Below, piece by piece: positions 17,876-27,072 of a DNA stretch of 64,000 bases. How positions within the stretch are numbered: position 1 is the first letter of the stretch; every line of letters starts with the position of its first letter. The stretch spans positions 124,001 through 188,000 of the forward strand of contig JASMLR010000003.1 of assembly GCA_030748575.1 (NCBI GenBank), read 5' to 3'. The stretch is from Phycisphaerales bacterium. Its GTDB lineage: Bacteria > Planctomycetota > Phycisphaerae > Phycisphaerales > SM1A02. A program made the translations under genes and the position numbers. The notes beneath the pieces were generated by a model that did no database searches, had not been told where the DNA came from, and was given only the letters and a program-made list of their open reading frames with translations.

Positions 17876-18988
17876 GTGGTGCCTCCGATCGACCCGTTCC
17901 ATCTTGACCGGTCGCCACCAGGCGAAGCGTCGCCTCGGCCGTGTCCGGCATGTGGGTATGACCGCCGCGGTCTGCCCTCTGGCCGGCCATGTCCCGAGTG
18001 TGGGGTGGTTGAGCAAGCCGGGAGTGCCCCGGCCGAAGGTTGGACGGGTCCGAGTTGCATCAAGTGCGGCTCCCCGACCCCAGGACTTCCGGTGGGGGCG
18101 CTGTGCCCACAGTGCGCGCAGGCGATGCCACCACTGGGGGAACGGTTCGAATCGCACCCACACTGCGGGCAGTGTGGCTACGACCGTTGCGGCATATCGC
18201 AGACGGCTCCGTGTCCCGAGTGCGGAGAGACCCCGACGAAAGCGGGAGTTGTCTCGACCTCAAGTGTGCGGAGGACCGTGCTGCCTCAGGGGGAGGTGTC
18301 GTTTCGCATCTCAGGAAGGCTGGCTCGCTCATGGCACTTCAGGGCGGCGCTCCTGGTCATCTTGTGGAGCATTGTGGGCGTGGGAGGGACGGGCGTCGTG
18401 TCCATGGTCGGTTTGCCGAATTCGACGTACTTCGCTGTGCTGGCGATGTGGGCCGGTGTGGCATCCATCGCCGTCTGGTTCTGCTCGCCACGGTCGCTGG
18501 ACATCGAGCGACCTCTGTGGATTCTGGTCCGGTGGGGCGCGCGGCTCGGACTGGCCTGCTGGGCTGTCGGGCTCTGGGAGGCCAGGCAGCCGACGATTGG
18601 CATGGGCCCCGCGATCTGGATGCAGGCGGGCGGGGCGGTTGGCGGCGTGTTGCTGCTCGCAGTGCTGGCGTCGGTTGCGCGGGAACTGGAACTGCTGCAC
18701 AGCGCCAGGAAGCTGACGACGTCGGCGGTCCTCTTCCTGCCCATCATGCTCTTCACCTGGATCATGCCGTTTCCAGAGGATGCCGTCACGATTTCAGAGG
18801 GGCCAGCGGGCCTCGTGCAGTCCGTGTTTCTACTGATCGCCGTCGTGCCCTGGTTTTGGCTGCTCTTGAGGGTGGCCCGTGCGGTGTTGGACATGACTGC
18901 GGAGTGCAGATGGGCCGGCGTGGCCCATCGGGACCAGGCCAGCCGCGATGACGCCTGGAAGCAGCGGATGCAGCGGGACGACGATTGA
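17876..18988 (+). CDS. Zinc-ribbon membrane protein, three CxxC-type ribbons plus multiple TM helices
   Basis: CPACGYDRRGLPSGRPCPECG; CIKCGSPTPGLPVGALCPQC; CGQCGYDRCGISQTAPCPECG; hydrophobic C-terminal half; GTG start after GAGGAG is my choice. Confidence 0.75.
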   Translation: MVPPIDPFHLDRSPPGEASPRPCPACGYDRRGLPSGRPCPECGVVEQAGSAPAEGWTGPSCIKCGSPTPGLPVGALCPQCAQAMPPLGERFESHPHCGQCGYDRCGISQTAPCPECGETPTKAGVVSTSSVRRTVLPQGEVSFRISGRLARSWHFRAALLVILWSIVGVGGTGVVSMVGLPNSTYFAVLAMWAGVASIAVWFCSPRSLDIERPLWILVRWGARLGLACWAVGLWEARQPTIGMGPAIWMQAGGAVGGVLLLAVLASVARELELLHSARKLTTSAVLFLPIMLFTWIMPFPEDAVTISEGPAGLVQSVFLLIAVVPWFWLLLRVARAVLDMTAECRWAGVAHRDQASRDDAWKQRMQRDDD

Positions 18989-19040
18989 CTACGGCAGCGT
19001 GGCGGAAGTCCTACCATGGGCGGTCTTGGGAGCCCCAGAC

Positions 19041-20072
19041 ATGAGCAACACGACCCTTCGCTGTGCAGTCATCGGAGTCGGCAGAATGGGCCGGCACCAC
19101 GCCCGCGTGTATGCGCAGATGCCCGACGCCGATCTTGTGGGCGTCGTCGATCATGATGCCGATCGGGCACGCGACATCACCGAGGAGTGGGGCGGGCAGG
19201 CGTTCGGCTCCATCGCCGACTTGGTGGCCTCGGGCGTCGACGCGGTCACCATTGCGACTCCGACTGTTCATCACCGCCCCGCAGCAGAGCAGTTGCTTGG
19301 CGCCGGCGTTGCCTGCCTCATTGAGAAGCCACTGGCCCCGACCGCAGAAGACGCAGCAGCCATCGCCGCCGCTGCCGATGCCGCTGGTGTGGCACTTCAA
19401 GTCGGACATGTGGTTCGGTACGACCCGGTCATGCGGGCGATCAAATCGCTGGGCGATCTGCGACCTCGCCACCTCGAGTTGCATCGCATCAGTCCGATGA
19501 CGTTCCGGAGCGTCGACGTCGGCGTGGTGCTGGACATGATGATCCACGATCTCGATCTCCTCACCATGCTTGTCGGACGCGCGCCTGAAGATGTGCAGGC
19601 GAGTGCGGTGGCGGTGCTCGGAGAGGCCGAAGACGTCTGCAACGTTCGAATGACCTATCCCGCTTCGCAGGAGGGGCCGGCGTGCGTTGCCAATGTGACC
19701 GCATCGCGGCTGGCGATGAAGACTGAACGCACGCTTCGACTCATCTCGGAAGACATGTACGTGTCGGCTGACTTTGTCGCTCGCACGGTGAAGGTGATAC
19801 GAAAGGCCGCCAATGCCGATCAGATCGAGGCGCTTCGAACGCGGTTGGCTGCCGGCGAAGACCTGAGCGACGTGAACTACCTGGATCTGGTGCAGTTTGA
19901 GGATCTTGAGATCGCCGATGCCGAGCCTCTCCGACTGCAGGCCGAGGACTTCCTTTCGGCAGTCCGATCCGGAAACAGACCGCCGGTCGATGCAGAAGCG
20001 GGATCGCTGGCTGTTCAGGTCGCCGAACGAATTGTCGAGACGGCGCGAGCGGGCCAGTTGAGCCTCGCCTGA
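19041..20072 (+). CDS. Gfo/Idh/MocA family oxidoreductase
   Basis: LRCAVIGVGRMGRHHARVYAQMPDADLVGVVDHD..CLIEKPLAPTAEDAAAIAA. Confidence 0.93.
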   Translation: MSNTTLRCAVIGVGRMGRHHARVYAQMPDADLVGVVDHDADRARDITEEWGGQAFGSIADLVASGVDAVTIATPTVHHRPAAEQLLGAGVACLIEKPLAPTAEDAAAIAAAADAAGVALQVGHVVRYDPVMRAIKSLGDLRPRHLELHRISPMTFRSVDVGVVLDMMIHDLDLLTMLVGRAPEDVQASAVAVLGEAEDVCNVRMTYPASQEGPACVANVTASRLAMKTERTLRLISEDMYVSADFVARTVKVIRKAANADQIEALRTRLAAGEDLSDVNYLDLVQFEDLEIADAEPLRLQAEDFLSAVRSGNRPPVDAEAGSLAVQVAERIVETARAGQLSLA

Positions 20073-20076
20073 GTCC

Positions 20077-20733
20077 GTGGCCGAGCGGGAGATTCACGAT
20101 CATTGGTCCCGCGAGGCAAAGCGGAAGGGGTATCGCTCGCGTGCAGCCTTCAAGCTGATTCAGATTGACGAGCGGAAGCATGTCTTGAAGCGGGGGGACC
20201 AGGTGCTCGACCTCGGCTGCGCGCCAGGATCGTGGCTTCAGGTTGTCTCGCAGCGTGTCGGCCAGTCAGGCCGCGGGTGGGGCATTGACCTCAAACCGGT
20301 GCCGGGAGGCCTCCCCGACAATGTGACGGCGCTGGAGGGAGATGCTCAGGATCCGTGCGGTGCCGGAGTTCCGGAGGGCTTGATCTTTGATGTCATCCTC
20401 TCGGACATGATGCCCTCGACCACGGGAAGCCGGGATACGGATCACTTTCGAAGCCTCGCGGTGTGCGAGTTGGCCATGGACCTCTGCCCGCGGTGGCTTC
20501 GGCCCGGCGGATCACTGGTCATGAAGGTGCTGGAAGGTTCCGCCATGCCCGAACTCCTGGCCGACGCGCGAACTCGATTCGAAAAGGTGAAGCCTTTCAA
20601 GCCGGAGGCATCACGCAAGGAGTCGACGGAGATCTTTGTCGTGGCGCAGGGATACGTCGGCGCGATGGCTGACGACCTGCGGGATGGACCTCCCGTGGCC
20701 GGCGGACCGCCGCCTGTTCCTGAGGGGTGGTAG
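20077..20733 (+). CDS. rlmE: RlmE/FtsJ-type 23S rRNA (uridine-2'-O)-methyltransferase (GTG start)
   Basis: REAKRKGYRSRAAFKLIQIDERKHVLKRGDQVLDLGCAPGSWLQVVSQRVGQ..DVILSDMMPSTTGSRDTDHFRS. Confidence 0.93.
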   Translation: MAEREIHDHWSREAKRKGYRSRAAFKLIQIDERKHVLKRGDQVLDLGCAPGSWLQVVSQRVGQSGRGWGIDLKPVPGGLPDNVTALEGDAQDPCGAGVPEGLIFDVILSDMMPSTTGSRDTDHFRSLAVCELAMDLCPRWLRPGGSLVMKVLEGSAMPELLADARTRFEKVKPFKPEASRKESTEIFVVAQGYVGAMADDLRDGPPVAGGPPPVPEGW

Positions 20734-20852
20734 CCGCGCAGCCAGCGCGGTGCGCGTCACGCCGGGGAGGCTCCCGCGCGCGGCCGGGCAGGACTCCCTG
20801 AGCCGCCGGTCCAGAGTACGGCCGGTTGAAAGCGGGCAGTGGTATCCTAGAT

Positions 20853-20930
20853 CTGCCTCGGGGCGCCGCGCGGACGCGGCTGAGACGCACCCGTCGCACC
20901 TGATCCGGTTCGTACCGGCGGAGGGAAGGC
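20853..20930 (+). ncRNA. TPP (thiamine pyrophosphate) riboswitch
   Basis: Conserved THI-box elements GGGGCGCC, GGCTGAGA, CACCTGATCCGGTTCGTACCGGCGGAGGGAAGG immediately 5' of thiC. Confidence 0.95.
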
Positions 20931-20933
20931 TAT

Positions 20934-22826
20934 ATGAACAACGACACGCACGCTTCTGACATCAATCTGACAAGCGCGACTTCGGACCAGTACATGGCAG
21001 CCTTGCCGCTGTACGGCGCCTCGGATCCATCCAGTACGGGTTGTGGTACGACGCCGGGGAGCTTCGCCTGCGGTGCCGACCTTGGTGGACCTCTGGCGTA
21101 TGCAAGCCCCGACACACCGGGCATGCCTCCGCCAAGCACCATGACCGCGTGGGACTTCCTTCCCGACGGGTGGCAGATTCGAGAAGCGTCCGGCGGCTGT
21201 CGCGGGCACAATCAAGGGCCGGCGGCCATCGTGGCCGTGCCGCCCGCGGGGTTTGAGCCTGTGACGCAACTGGAGCATGCTCGGCTCGGCACGATCACCG
21301 ACGCCATGCGGCGGGTCGCTGAACGCGAGACGCACCTGACAGCGGAGCAGATCCGCGACGAGATCGCAGCCGGCCGAATGGTGATTCCGGCCAACATTCA
21401 CCACCTTGCCGGATCACTCGACCCGATGGCGATCGGCAGGGCCTCTCTGACCAAAGTCAATGCCAACATGGGCGCGTCGCCGGTCAGCAGCGGGACGGAC
21501 GAAGAACTGGAGAAGCTCGACTGGGCGGTTCGGTGGGGCGCAGACACGGTGATGGACCTCTCCACAGGCGGGGATGTCGACGCGTGCCGGGGAGCGATCA
21601 TCGGCGCATCGACCGCGCCCATTGGAACTGTTCCCATCTACGCCATGATTCTCGATCGGAAGCTGGAAGCGTTGGATCGTGAGACGATTCTCAGGAGCAT
21701 CCAGCACCAGGCTGCGCAGGGTGTCGACTACATGACTGTGCATGCCGGTCTCCGGCGGGCACACGTGCCCCTGGTCAGAGACCGGCTCATCGGCATTGTG
21801 TCGCGTGGCGGATCGCTGCTGGCGAAGTGGATGATCACCCACGAAGCCGAGAATCCGATGTACGAGGCGTGGGATGACATTTGCGAGATTCTTCGGGCTC
21901 ATGACGTCACGTTCAGTATCGGCGATGGCTTGCGACCGGGTGGGCTCGCAGACGCGACCGACCAGGCTCAACTCGGCGAATTGGAAACGATCGGCGAATT
22001 GACCGAGCGAGCCTGGCGTCATGGTGTTCAGGTCATGGTCGAAGGCCCCGGGCACGTGCCGTTTGATCAGATCGAGTTCAACATGAAGTTGCAGCGGCGT
22101 CGATGTCACGGCGCGCCTTTCTACGTGCTTGGGCCGCTTGTGACCGACATCTTCCCCGGGTACGACCACATCACGTCCTGTATCGGCGCCACTGCGGCGG
22201 CCTGGCATGGCGCGGCGATGCTGTGCTACGTCACCCCCAAGGAGCACCTTGGTCTTCCCAAGAAGGACGATGTCAAGCAGGGGTGCATTGCGTATCGCAT
22301 CGCAGCGCATGCGGCTGATGTCGCCTTGGGAATTCCCGGGTCCCGTGACAGGGATGACGAACTGACCAAGGCCCGCGCGGCGCTCAATTGGCAGCGACAC
22401 TTTGACCTCTCCTTCGACCCCGACTTCGCACGCGCCATGCACGACGAAGATCTGGACGTCGACACGGACTTCTGCGCCATGTGCGGACACGACTGGTGCT
22501 CGGTGCGGATCAGCAAGGAGATTCAGGAGTTCGCGTCGGGCAAGGATGCGCAGTACGCTTGGGACAAGCCCCGGGTGAGCGACGCGCTGACGGAGGAGCA
22601 GAGAGCGACGCTGGAGCAGCGAGGCGTTCTGGATCCCGGCGAAGTGCACCGCTTGGCCGCCAAGACGCGGAAGCGTGTGGGGGCGGATGGGGGTCGCGCT
22701 GCGTGCCACAGTGAGGTGACTGATTCGCCCGAGGCACGGGCCATGCAGGAAGATCGAGGTGTGACGTTGGTGCAGATGGGAACGCAGGAAGTGACCGGAA
22801 TCCCGGACCATGATCCGCTGATTTGA
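20934..22826 (+). CDS. thiC: Phosphomethylpyrimidine synthase ThiC
   Basis: [58 protein letters not shown]-terminal [17 protein letters not shown] Fe-S motif. Confidence 0.97.
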   Translation: MNNDTHASDINLTSATSDQYMAALPLYGASDPSSTGCGTTPGSFACGADLGGPLAYASPDTPGMPPPSTMTAWDFLPDGWQIREASGGCRGHNQGPAAIVAVPPAGFEPVTQLEHARLGTITDAMRRVAERETHLTAEQIRDEIAAGRMVIPANIHHLAGSLDPMAIGRASLTKVNANMGASPVSSGTDEELEKLDWAVRWGADTVMDLSTGGDVDACRGAIIGASTAPIGTVPIYAMILDRKLEALDRETILRSIQHQAAQGVDYMTVHAGLRRAHVPLVRDRLIGIVSRGGSLLAKWMITHEAENPMYEAWDDICEILRAHDVTFSIGDGLRPGGLADATDQAQLGELETIGELTERAWRHGVQVMVEGPGHVPFDQIEFNMKLQRRRCHGAPFYVLGPLVTDIFPGYDHITSCIGATAAAWHGAAMLCYVTPKEHLGLPKKDDVKQGCIAYRIAAHAADVALGIPGSRDRDDELTKARAALNWQRHFDLSFDPDFARAMHDEDLDVDTDFCAMCGHDWCSVRISKEIQEFASGKDAQYAWDKPRVSDALTEEQRATLEQRGVLDPGEVHRLAAKTRKRVGADGGRAACHSEVTDSPEARAMQEDRGVTLVQMGTQEVTGIPDHDPLI

Positions 22827-22836
22827 GAATGCAGAC

Positions 22837-23364
22837 GTGATGGCGATGGACAAGTCTGGCCAGCCCGCGATGATTCGGCGTGTCGTTCTCTTTCCGAATC
22901 TCTATCTGTGGCTGGTCTTCGTCGCCTCGATTGACATAGTTCTGACACGCCTGATTCTCTTTTTCAGCGGCTCGGAGATCAATCCAGTCGCCGCGATGGT
23001 GATTTCGACGTTCGGCGTTCCGGGCATGAGCATCTTCAAGTACTCCCTGGTGGCATTCGTCATCGTCGTGTGTGAAATCGTCGGCCGCATACGATGGAAG
23101 CAGGCGCGGGCACTGGCCATCTTTGCCGTTGCAATCTCCTCGTTTCCCGTGGTGTGGTCGAGCGTTCTGATCTGCGGCCTGATCATCAGCGGCGAAACGC
23201 CGCCGATCGAGACGGAGCCAAAGCCGAAGGGGGGTTGGTCCGTACGAGTCGAGTACCCTGCCGACATGTCGCTCGAGTTTGCCCGCCGTGTCGACATGTG
23301 CCATGTTGGTATGAACCGTGCCGATATGAACAAGCCTTGCGAGCGGGCGTCGGAAGGGATCTGA
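22837..23364 (+). CDS. Small membrane protein (DUF5658-like)
   Basis: Several TM segments: FPNLYLWLVFVASIDIVLTRLILFFSGSEINPVAAMVISTFGVPGMSIFKYSLVAFVIVVCEIVGR. Confidence 0.65.
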   Translation: MMAMDKSGQPAMIRRVVLFPNLYLWLVFVASIDIVLTRLILFFSGSEINPVAAMVISTFGVPGMSIFKYSLVAFVIVVCEIVGRIRWKQARALAIFAVAISSFPVVWSSVLICGLIISGETPPIETEPKPKGGWSVRVEYPADMSLEFARRVDMCHVGMNRADMNKPCERASEGI

Positions 23365-24719
23365 TGGTCGAGCGGCCCAATCGCAAACGCATCGTCGTGC
23401 TCGGAGGGGGATTCGGCGGTTCATATCTCGCCAAGGAGTTGACCAGGCGAAAGTATGGGCTCGATGCCGAGGTCGTCGTCATCGATCGCAACAACTACTT
23501 CATCTTCTCGCCGCTCCTGGTCGAGGCCGGATGCGGGTCCATTGAGCCTCGGCACTGCACGGTGCCGATTCGAGAGTTCGCGCCGAAGGCGGAGCTTCTG
23601 ATGGCGGAGGTCTCGGGGCTGGATCTGGAACGCAAGCGTGTTCACTTTCAATTGGTCGGCGACGACCAGTGCAGGTCGATCGCGTGGGACCATCTGGTTG
23701 TCGCGCTTGGAAGCGTGACCAGAGTGCTTCCGGATCACATCGTCTCGGGTGTTCGCGAGCATGCGTTCTTTATGAAGCACATGTCGGACGCCGTGGCGAT
23801 CCGGGACCGGGCCGTCGAGTTGCTCGAACTGGCCAACGCCATTGACGATCCTGAAGAGCGGCGAAGACTGCTCCACATCGTCGTGGTCGGGGGCAATGTG
23901 ACCGGCATCGAAGTCGTGGGCGAACTGGAAGTGTTCGTGCGGGAGGCCTCGTCGCAGTATCGCAACATCACGCCGGAGGACATCACGTTTTCGGTGTATG
24001 AGTTGAATGATCGACTGCTGGCAGTCCTTCCCGAGAACCTCTCGAATTGGGGGACTCGCCTTCTGAAGCGGCGGGGCATTCGTGTACACACCGGGACATC
24101 CGTCAAGGAAGTGCATTCAACCCGGATCGTTGACAGTAACGGAGTCAGTGTGCCCTGCTCGACGGTCATCTGGACGGCGGGCATTGCGCCCTCGCCGGTG
24201 CTGGCCCAGTTGGGCGGCCTTCCGCTCAACAAGTTTGGCGGTCTGCAGTGCGAGTCTGACTACCGGGCGAGCGGGCTGGACAACGTGTGGGGCCTGGGCG
24301 ATTGCGCATCGGTGCCAGGACCGGACGGAAAGCCGATGCCACCGCTCGCGCAGATCGCGATTCGCCAGGCGCCGCAGGTGGCCGCCAACATCGCGGCGGT
24401 CGAGCAGGGCCGGCGGACCCAGCCGGGTCATGTGCAGCTGCAGGGTGTTCTGGTTCCGCTCGGTCGGCACAGGGGCGTTGCGAGCATCAAGGGACTTCGG
24501 GTTCACGGCTTCGCCGCCTGGGCCATGTGGCGGGCCATCTACCTGATGAAGACGCCGCGATTCGGCAGAAGGCTGCGGGTTCTGGTGGACTGGATCGTCA
24601 ACGCGTTCTGCACCAAGGACTATGTGCAGCTCGGCATGCATCCGGCCTCACGCCGGGGCATGGCGCGTCCGACCTGCAAGGACGGCGAGGAAGCCCCGGA
24701 CATGGAGCCTCACCGCTGA
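23364..24719 (+). CDS. NAD(P)/FAD-dependent oxidoreductase (type II NADH dehydrogenase-like)
   Basis: RIVVLGGGFGGSYLAKELTRRKYGLDAEVVVIDRNNYFIFSPLLVEAGCGSIEPRHC; WGLGDCASVP; ATG overlaps previous stop (TGATG). Confidence 0.92.
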   Translation: MVERPNRKRIVVLGGGFGGSYLAKELTRRKYGLDAEVVVIDRNNYFIFSPLLVEAGCGSIEPRHCTVPIREFAPKAELLMAEVSGLDLERKRVHFQLVGDDQCRSIAWDHLVVALGSVTRVLPDHIVSGVREHAFFMKHMSDAVAIRDRAVELLELANAIDDPEERRRLLHIVVVGGNVTGIEVVGELEVFVREASSQYRNITPEDITFSVYELNDRLLAVLPENLSNWGTRLLKRRGIRVHTGTSVKEVHSTRIVDSNGVSVPCSTVIWTAGIAPSPVLAQLGGLPLNKFGGLQCESDYRASGLDNVWGLGDCASVPGPDGKPMPPLAQIAIRQAPQVAANIAAVEQGRRTQPGHVQLQGVLVPLGRHRGVASIKGLRVHGFAAWAMWRAIYLMKTPRFGRRLRVLVDWIVNAFCTKDYVQLGMHPASRRGMARPTCKDGEEAPDMEPHR

Positions 24720-25408
24720 TCCGGTCGAAGTCGCAGGCCGCGTGAGGCTGCCACGGGGCCATCGAACCGATTGTCGTCGTCAGCCTGTTCCAACGCATTG
24801 AGCCACGCTTTGGTTGCATGGGCAGCTTCGGTTGATCGGTCCAACAGGTGAGTGATCAACGGAGCGATGGGTTCGGAAGGCTCAAGCAGTTGGTGCACCA
24901 TGCCCGCCGCGGCGAGCGCTTCAGCCCTGTACACCTGCCCACTCATCAGCATGGACCGGGCTTTGCCCCCTGCAGCAGGGTGGAGCACCGGAATGGTGAC
25001 GGCCGGTGAGATTCCCAGACGGTGCACCGGGTAGCCAAGTTTGGCGCCCCGCCTCGCGACCAGCACGTCTGCTGAGACCGCCAGAGCGCATCCCCCGGCG
25101 ATCGCCGCGCCCTGCACATCGGCAACGACCGTGGCGGGGCATCGCCTCAGCGCCCGACAGGCTTCGCTCAATCGGGCGATCAGCGTATCCACGACACTCG
25201 GCTGCGTCGTCATCAGGCCGACGTCAAAGCCTGCGCAGAATGCATCCCCTTCGCCCTGCAGCAGGATGACAGAGGCAGCATCGGCCGTGGACGCCGCGTC
25301 TGCAATGGCTTCAAGCATCTGCACATCCAGCGCGTTGCGGCGATCCGGCGCCGTCAGCGAGACGACGCGGACGCTCTCCTGGTCAGTGACGCGTACTGCC
25401 TGACTCAT
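24710..25408 (-). CDS. Enoyl-CoA hydratase/isomerase (crotonase) family protein
   Basis: VVSLTAPDRRNALDVQMLEAIADAA..GDAFCAGFDVGL..VVADVQGAAIAGGCALAVSADVLVARRGAKLGYPV. Confidence 0.9.
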   Translation of the reverse strand: MSQAVRVTDQESVRVVSLTAPDRRNALDVQMLEAIADAASTADAASVILLQGEGDAFCAGFDVGLMTTQPSVVDTLIARLSEACRALRRCPATVVADVQGAAIAGGCALAVSADVLVARRGAKLGYPVHRLGISPAVTIPVLHPAAGGKARSMLMSGQVYRAEALAAAGMVHQLLEPSEPIAPLITHLLDRSTEAAHATKAWLNALEQADDDNRFDGPVAASRGLRLRPDQR

Positions 25409-26793
25409 GCCACAAGCAGCCAGAGTGTCATCCAGGCGCCGGCTGCCACCATCACGATGGCGGTGTACCCGACAATATCTCGCGCGCGGACACCTGTGAC
25501 GGCCAGAAGCGGTAATGCCCAGAACGGCTGAAGCATGTTGGTGAGTTCGTCACCATAGGCGACCGCCATCACCATCGCGCCTGATTCGACTCCTGCCTCG
25601 GCCGCTGCTTCCAGCGCGATCGGCCCCTGTACAGCCCATTGACCGCCACCACTGGGAACCAGGATGTTGACGATTCCCGCAGACACCATCGTCCAGACCT
25701 CAAGTGTGCCGGCGGTTGCGAGCGAGAGCATCGCGCCGGTCAGTTGTTCCACCAGCCCTGCCGTCACCATGAGCCCCATGATGCCGGCATAGAGAGGGAA
25801 CTGCACAATGATGCCGGCGCATCCGGCTGCAGCGCGGGCCGCGGCATCCATGAACGATGCAGGGGATCGGTGCAGCAGAAGTGCGGCGGCCAGCAGGTAC
25901 ATGATGACCGTGTTGAGGCCGATGCGGTCCACACCGGTGGACACCGTCGACGTCACGGCGGCCGCCATCAGTGCCAAGCCAAGAAGCCCCGTCGCAAACC
26001 AGGTGCTGTTGAGCATCTCGGGGACCGTCTCGGCCGATCCGCGTTCTTCCTCTTGCGCGTCGGGCTCTGGAGCGAACGCGTGCATGGAGGTGCAGTCTTC
26101 AGGCCGGGGACTCATGAGGGCAAGAATCACCGGCACAATGAGGAGCAGACCTCCGGTGATCAGCAGGTTCTCTCCCGACAGTACGGTGTCGCTCAGGGGA
26201 ATGGTTGCGGTGTGATCGGCGAGTGGTTCAGGCAGAACCTTGGCAGCGCCGCTGGGCGTCGTCATAGAGAGCGGCGCGGACCCGGAGAAGCCACCGTGCC
26301 AAACCAGGAGCCCCGTGTAGCCGGCCGCGCACAGAAGTGGATAGTGCGCTGTCACGCCCCGGGCCTGGAGGGAGCGGCCCGTCTCTCGGGCCAGAACGGC
26401 ACCGCCGATCAGCCCCAACCCCCAGTTGAGCAGCCCCAGCACCATGGCGACAAACCCGACGGCTGCTGCCGCCGCTGTCGCACTTCGGGGAAGGGATGCG
26501 ACGCTTCGCAACGCCCGGCGAACCGGCGGCGCCTCTGCCAGAATGTGTCCTCCGAGGAGGATCAGGCACATCTGCATGGCAAATGCGAGGAGTTTCCACA
26601 GCCCCGCATCGCTCCGCCACGAGTCGAGAAGCCACGCGGCTCGGGCGGCGGCTCCGTCCACGTCTTCCGGAAACCGTCCCCATACGAGTGCCGCGACGAA
26701 CACCAGAAGGGTCAGTGCAATCGCAATGACGAGCGGATCGGGAACGATGCGGCTGAACACGGCGGTGACCAAGGCGCCTGTGCGTCGAATCAT
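25405..26793 (-). CDS. Short-chain fatty acid transporter (AtoE/TIGR00366-like)
   Basis: FSRIVPDPLVIAIALTLLVFVAALVWG; GLLNWGLGLIGGAVLARETGR; NILVPSGGGQWAVQGPIALEAAAE. Confidence 0.87.
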   Translation of the reverse strand: MIRRTGALVTAVFSRIVPDPLVIAIALTLLVFVAALVWGRFPEDVDGAAARAAWLLDSWRSDAGLWKLLAFAMQMCLILLGGHILAEAPPVRRALRSVASLPRSATAAAAAVGFVAMVLGLLNWGLGLIGGAVLARETGRSLQARGVTAHYPLLCAAGYTGLLVWHGGFSGSAPLSMTTPSGAAKVLPEPLADHTATIPLSDTVLSGENLLITGGLLLIVPVILALMSPRPEDCTSMHAFAPEPDAQEEERGSAETVPEMLNSTWFATGLLGLALMAAAVTSTVSTGVDRIGLNTVIMYLLAAALLLHRSPASFMDAAARAAAGCAGIIVQFPLYAGIMGLMVTAGLVEQLTGAMLSLATAGTLEVWTMVSAGIVNILVPSGGGQWAVQGPIALEAAAEAGVESGAMVMAVAYGDELTNMLQPFWALPLLAVTGVRARDIVGYTAIVMVAAGAWMTLWLLVA

Positions 26794-26828
26794 GCGGCCA
26801 ACATATCGGGTCAGGGTCGACTCATGGC

Positions 26829-27002
26829 GGCTCCACAACGACCGCCACCCCCGGAGCAGGGGGGGCCGCTTCGGCTCCAGAACGACCGCCACCCACGGAA
26901 AAGGGGGTCCGCTTTGGCTCCAGAACGACCGCCACCCCCGGAAATGGGGGGTCCGCTTCGGCTCCAGAACGACCGCCACCCCCGGAGCGGGCGGTCCGCT
27001 TC
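26829..27002. repeat. Tandem repeat, 4 units of 43-44 bp, each with an internal GC-rich inverted repeat
   Basis: Consensus GGCTCCAGAACGACCGCCACCCCCGGAxxxGGGGGGTCCGCTTC at 26829, 26873, 26916 and 26960. Confidence 0.95.
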
Positions 27003-27072
27003 GGGGGTGGGGTGCGCGGGCTCCGAACCATCGGAACCTCGCAGGAGAGAGGGGTACAGAAAGGGGAATGTT

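Noticed and set aside
20826-20848. Possible sigma70 promoter TTGAAA / TATCCT before the TPP riboswitch
   Set aside because: Spacer is only about 11 nt, too short for a canonical promoter.
21414-22853. 479-aa minus-strand ORF antisense to thiC
   Set aside because: Shadow ORF over unambiguous thiC.
23270-23340. Imperfect CGACATG/ATGAAC-type short repeats at the end of the DUF5658-like gene
   Set aside because: Few, degenerate and short; compatible with local low complexity in coding sequence.
26829-27002. Tandem array considered as a CRISPR
   Set aside because: Units are contiguous without unique spacers, and no cas genes are present in the window.
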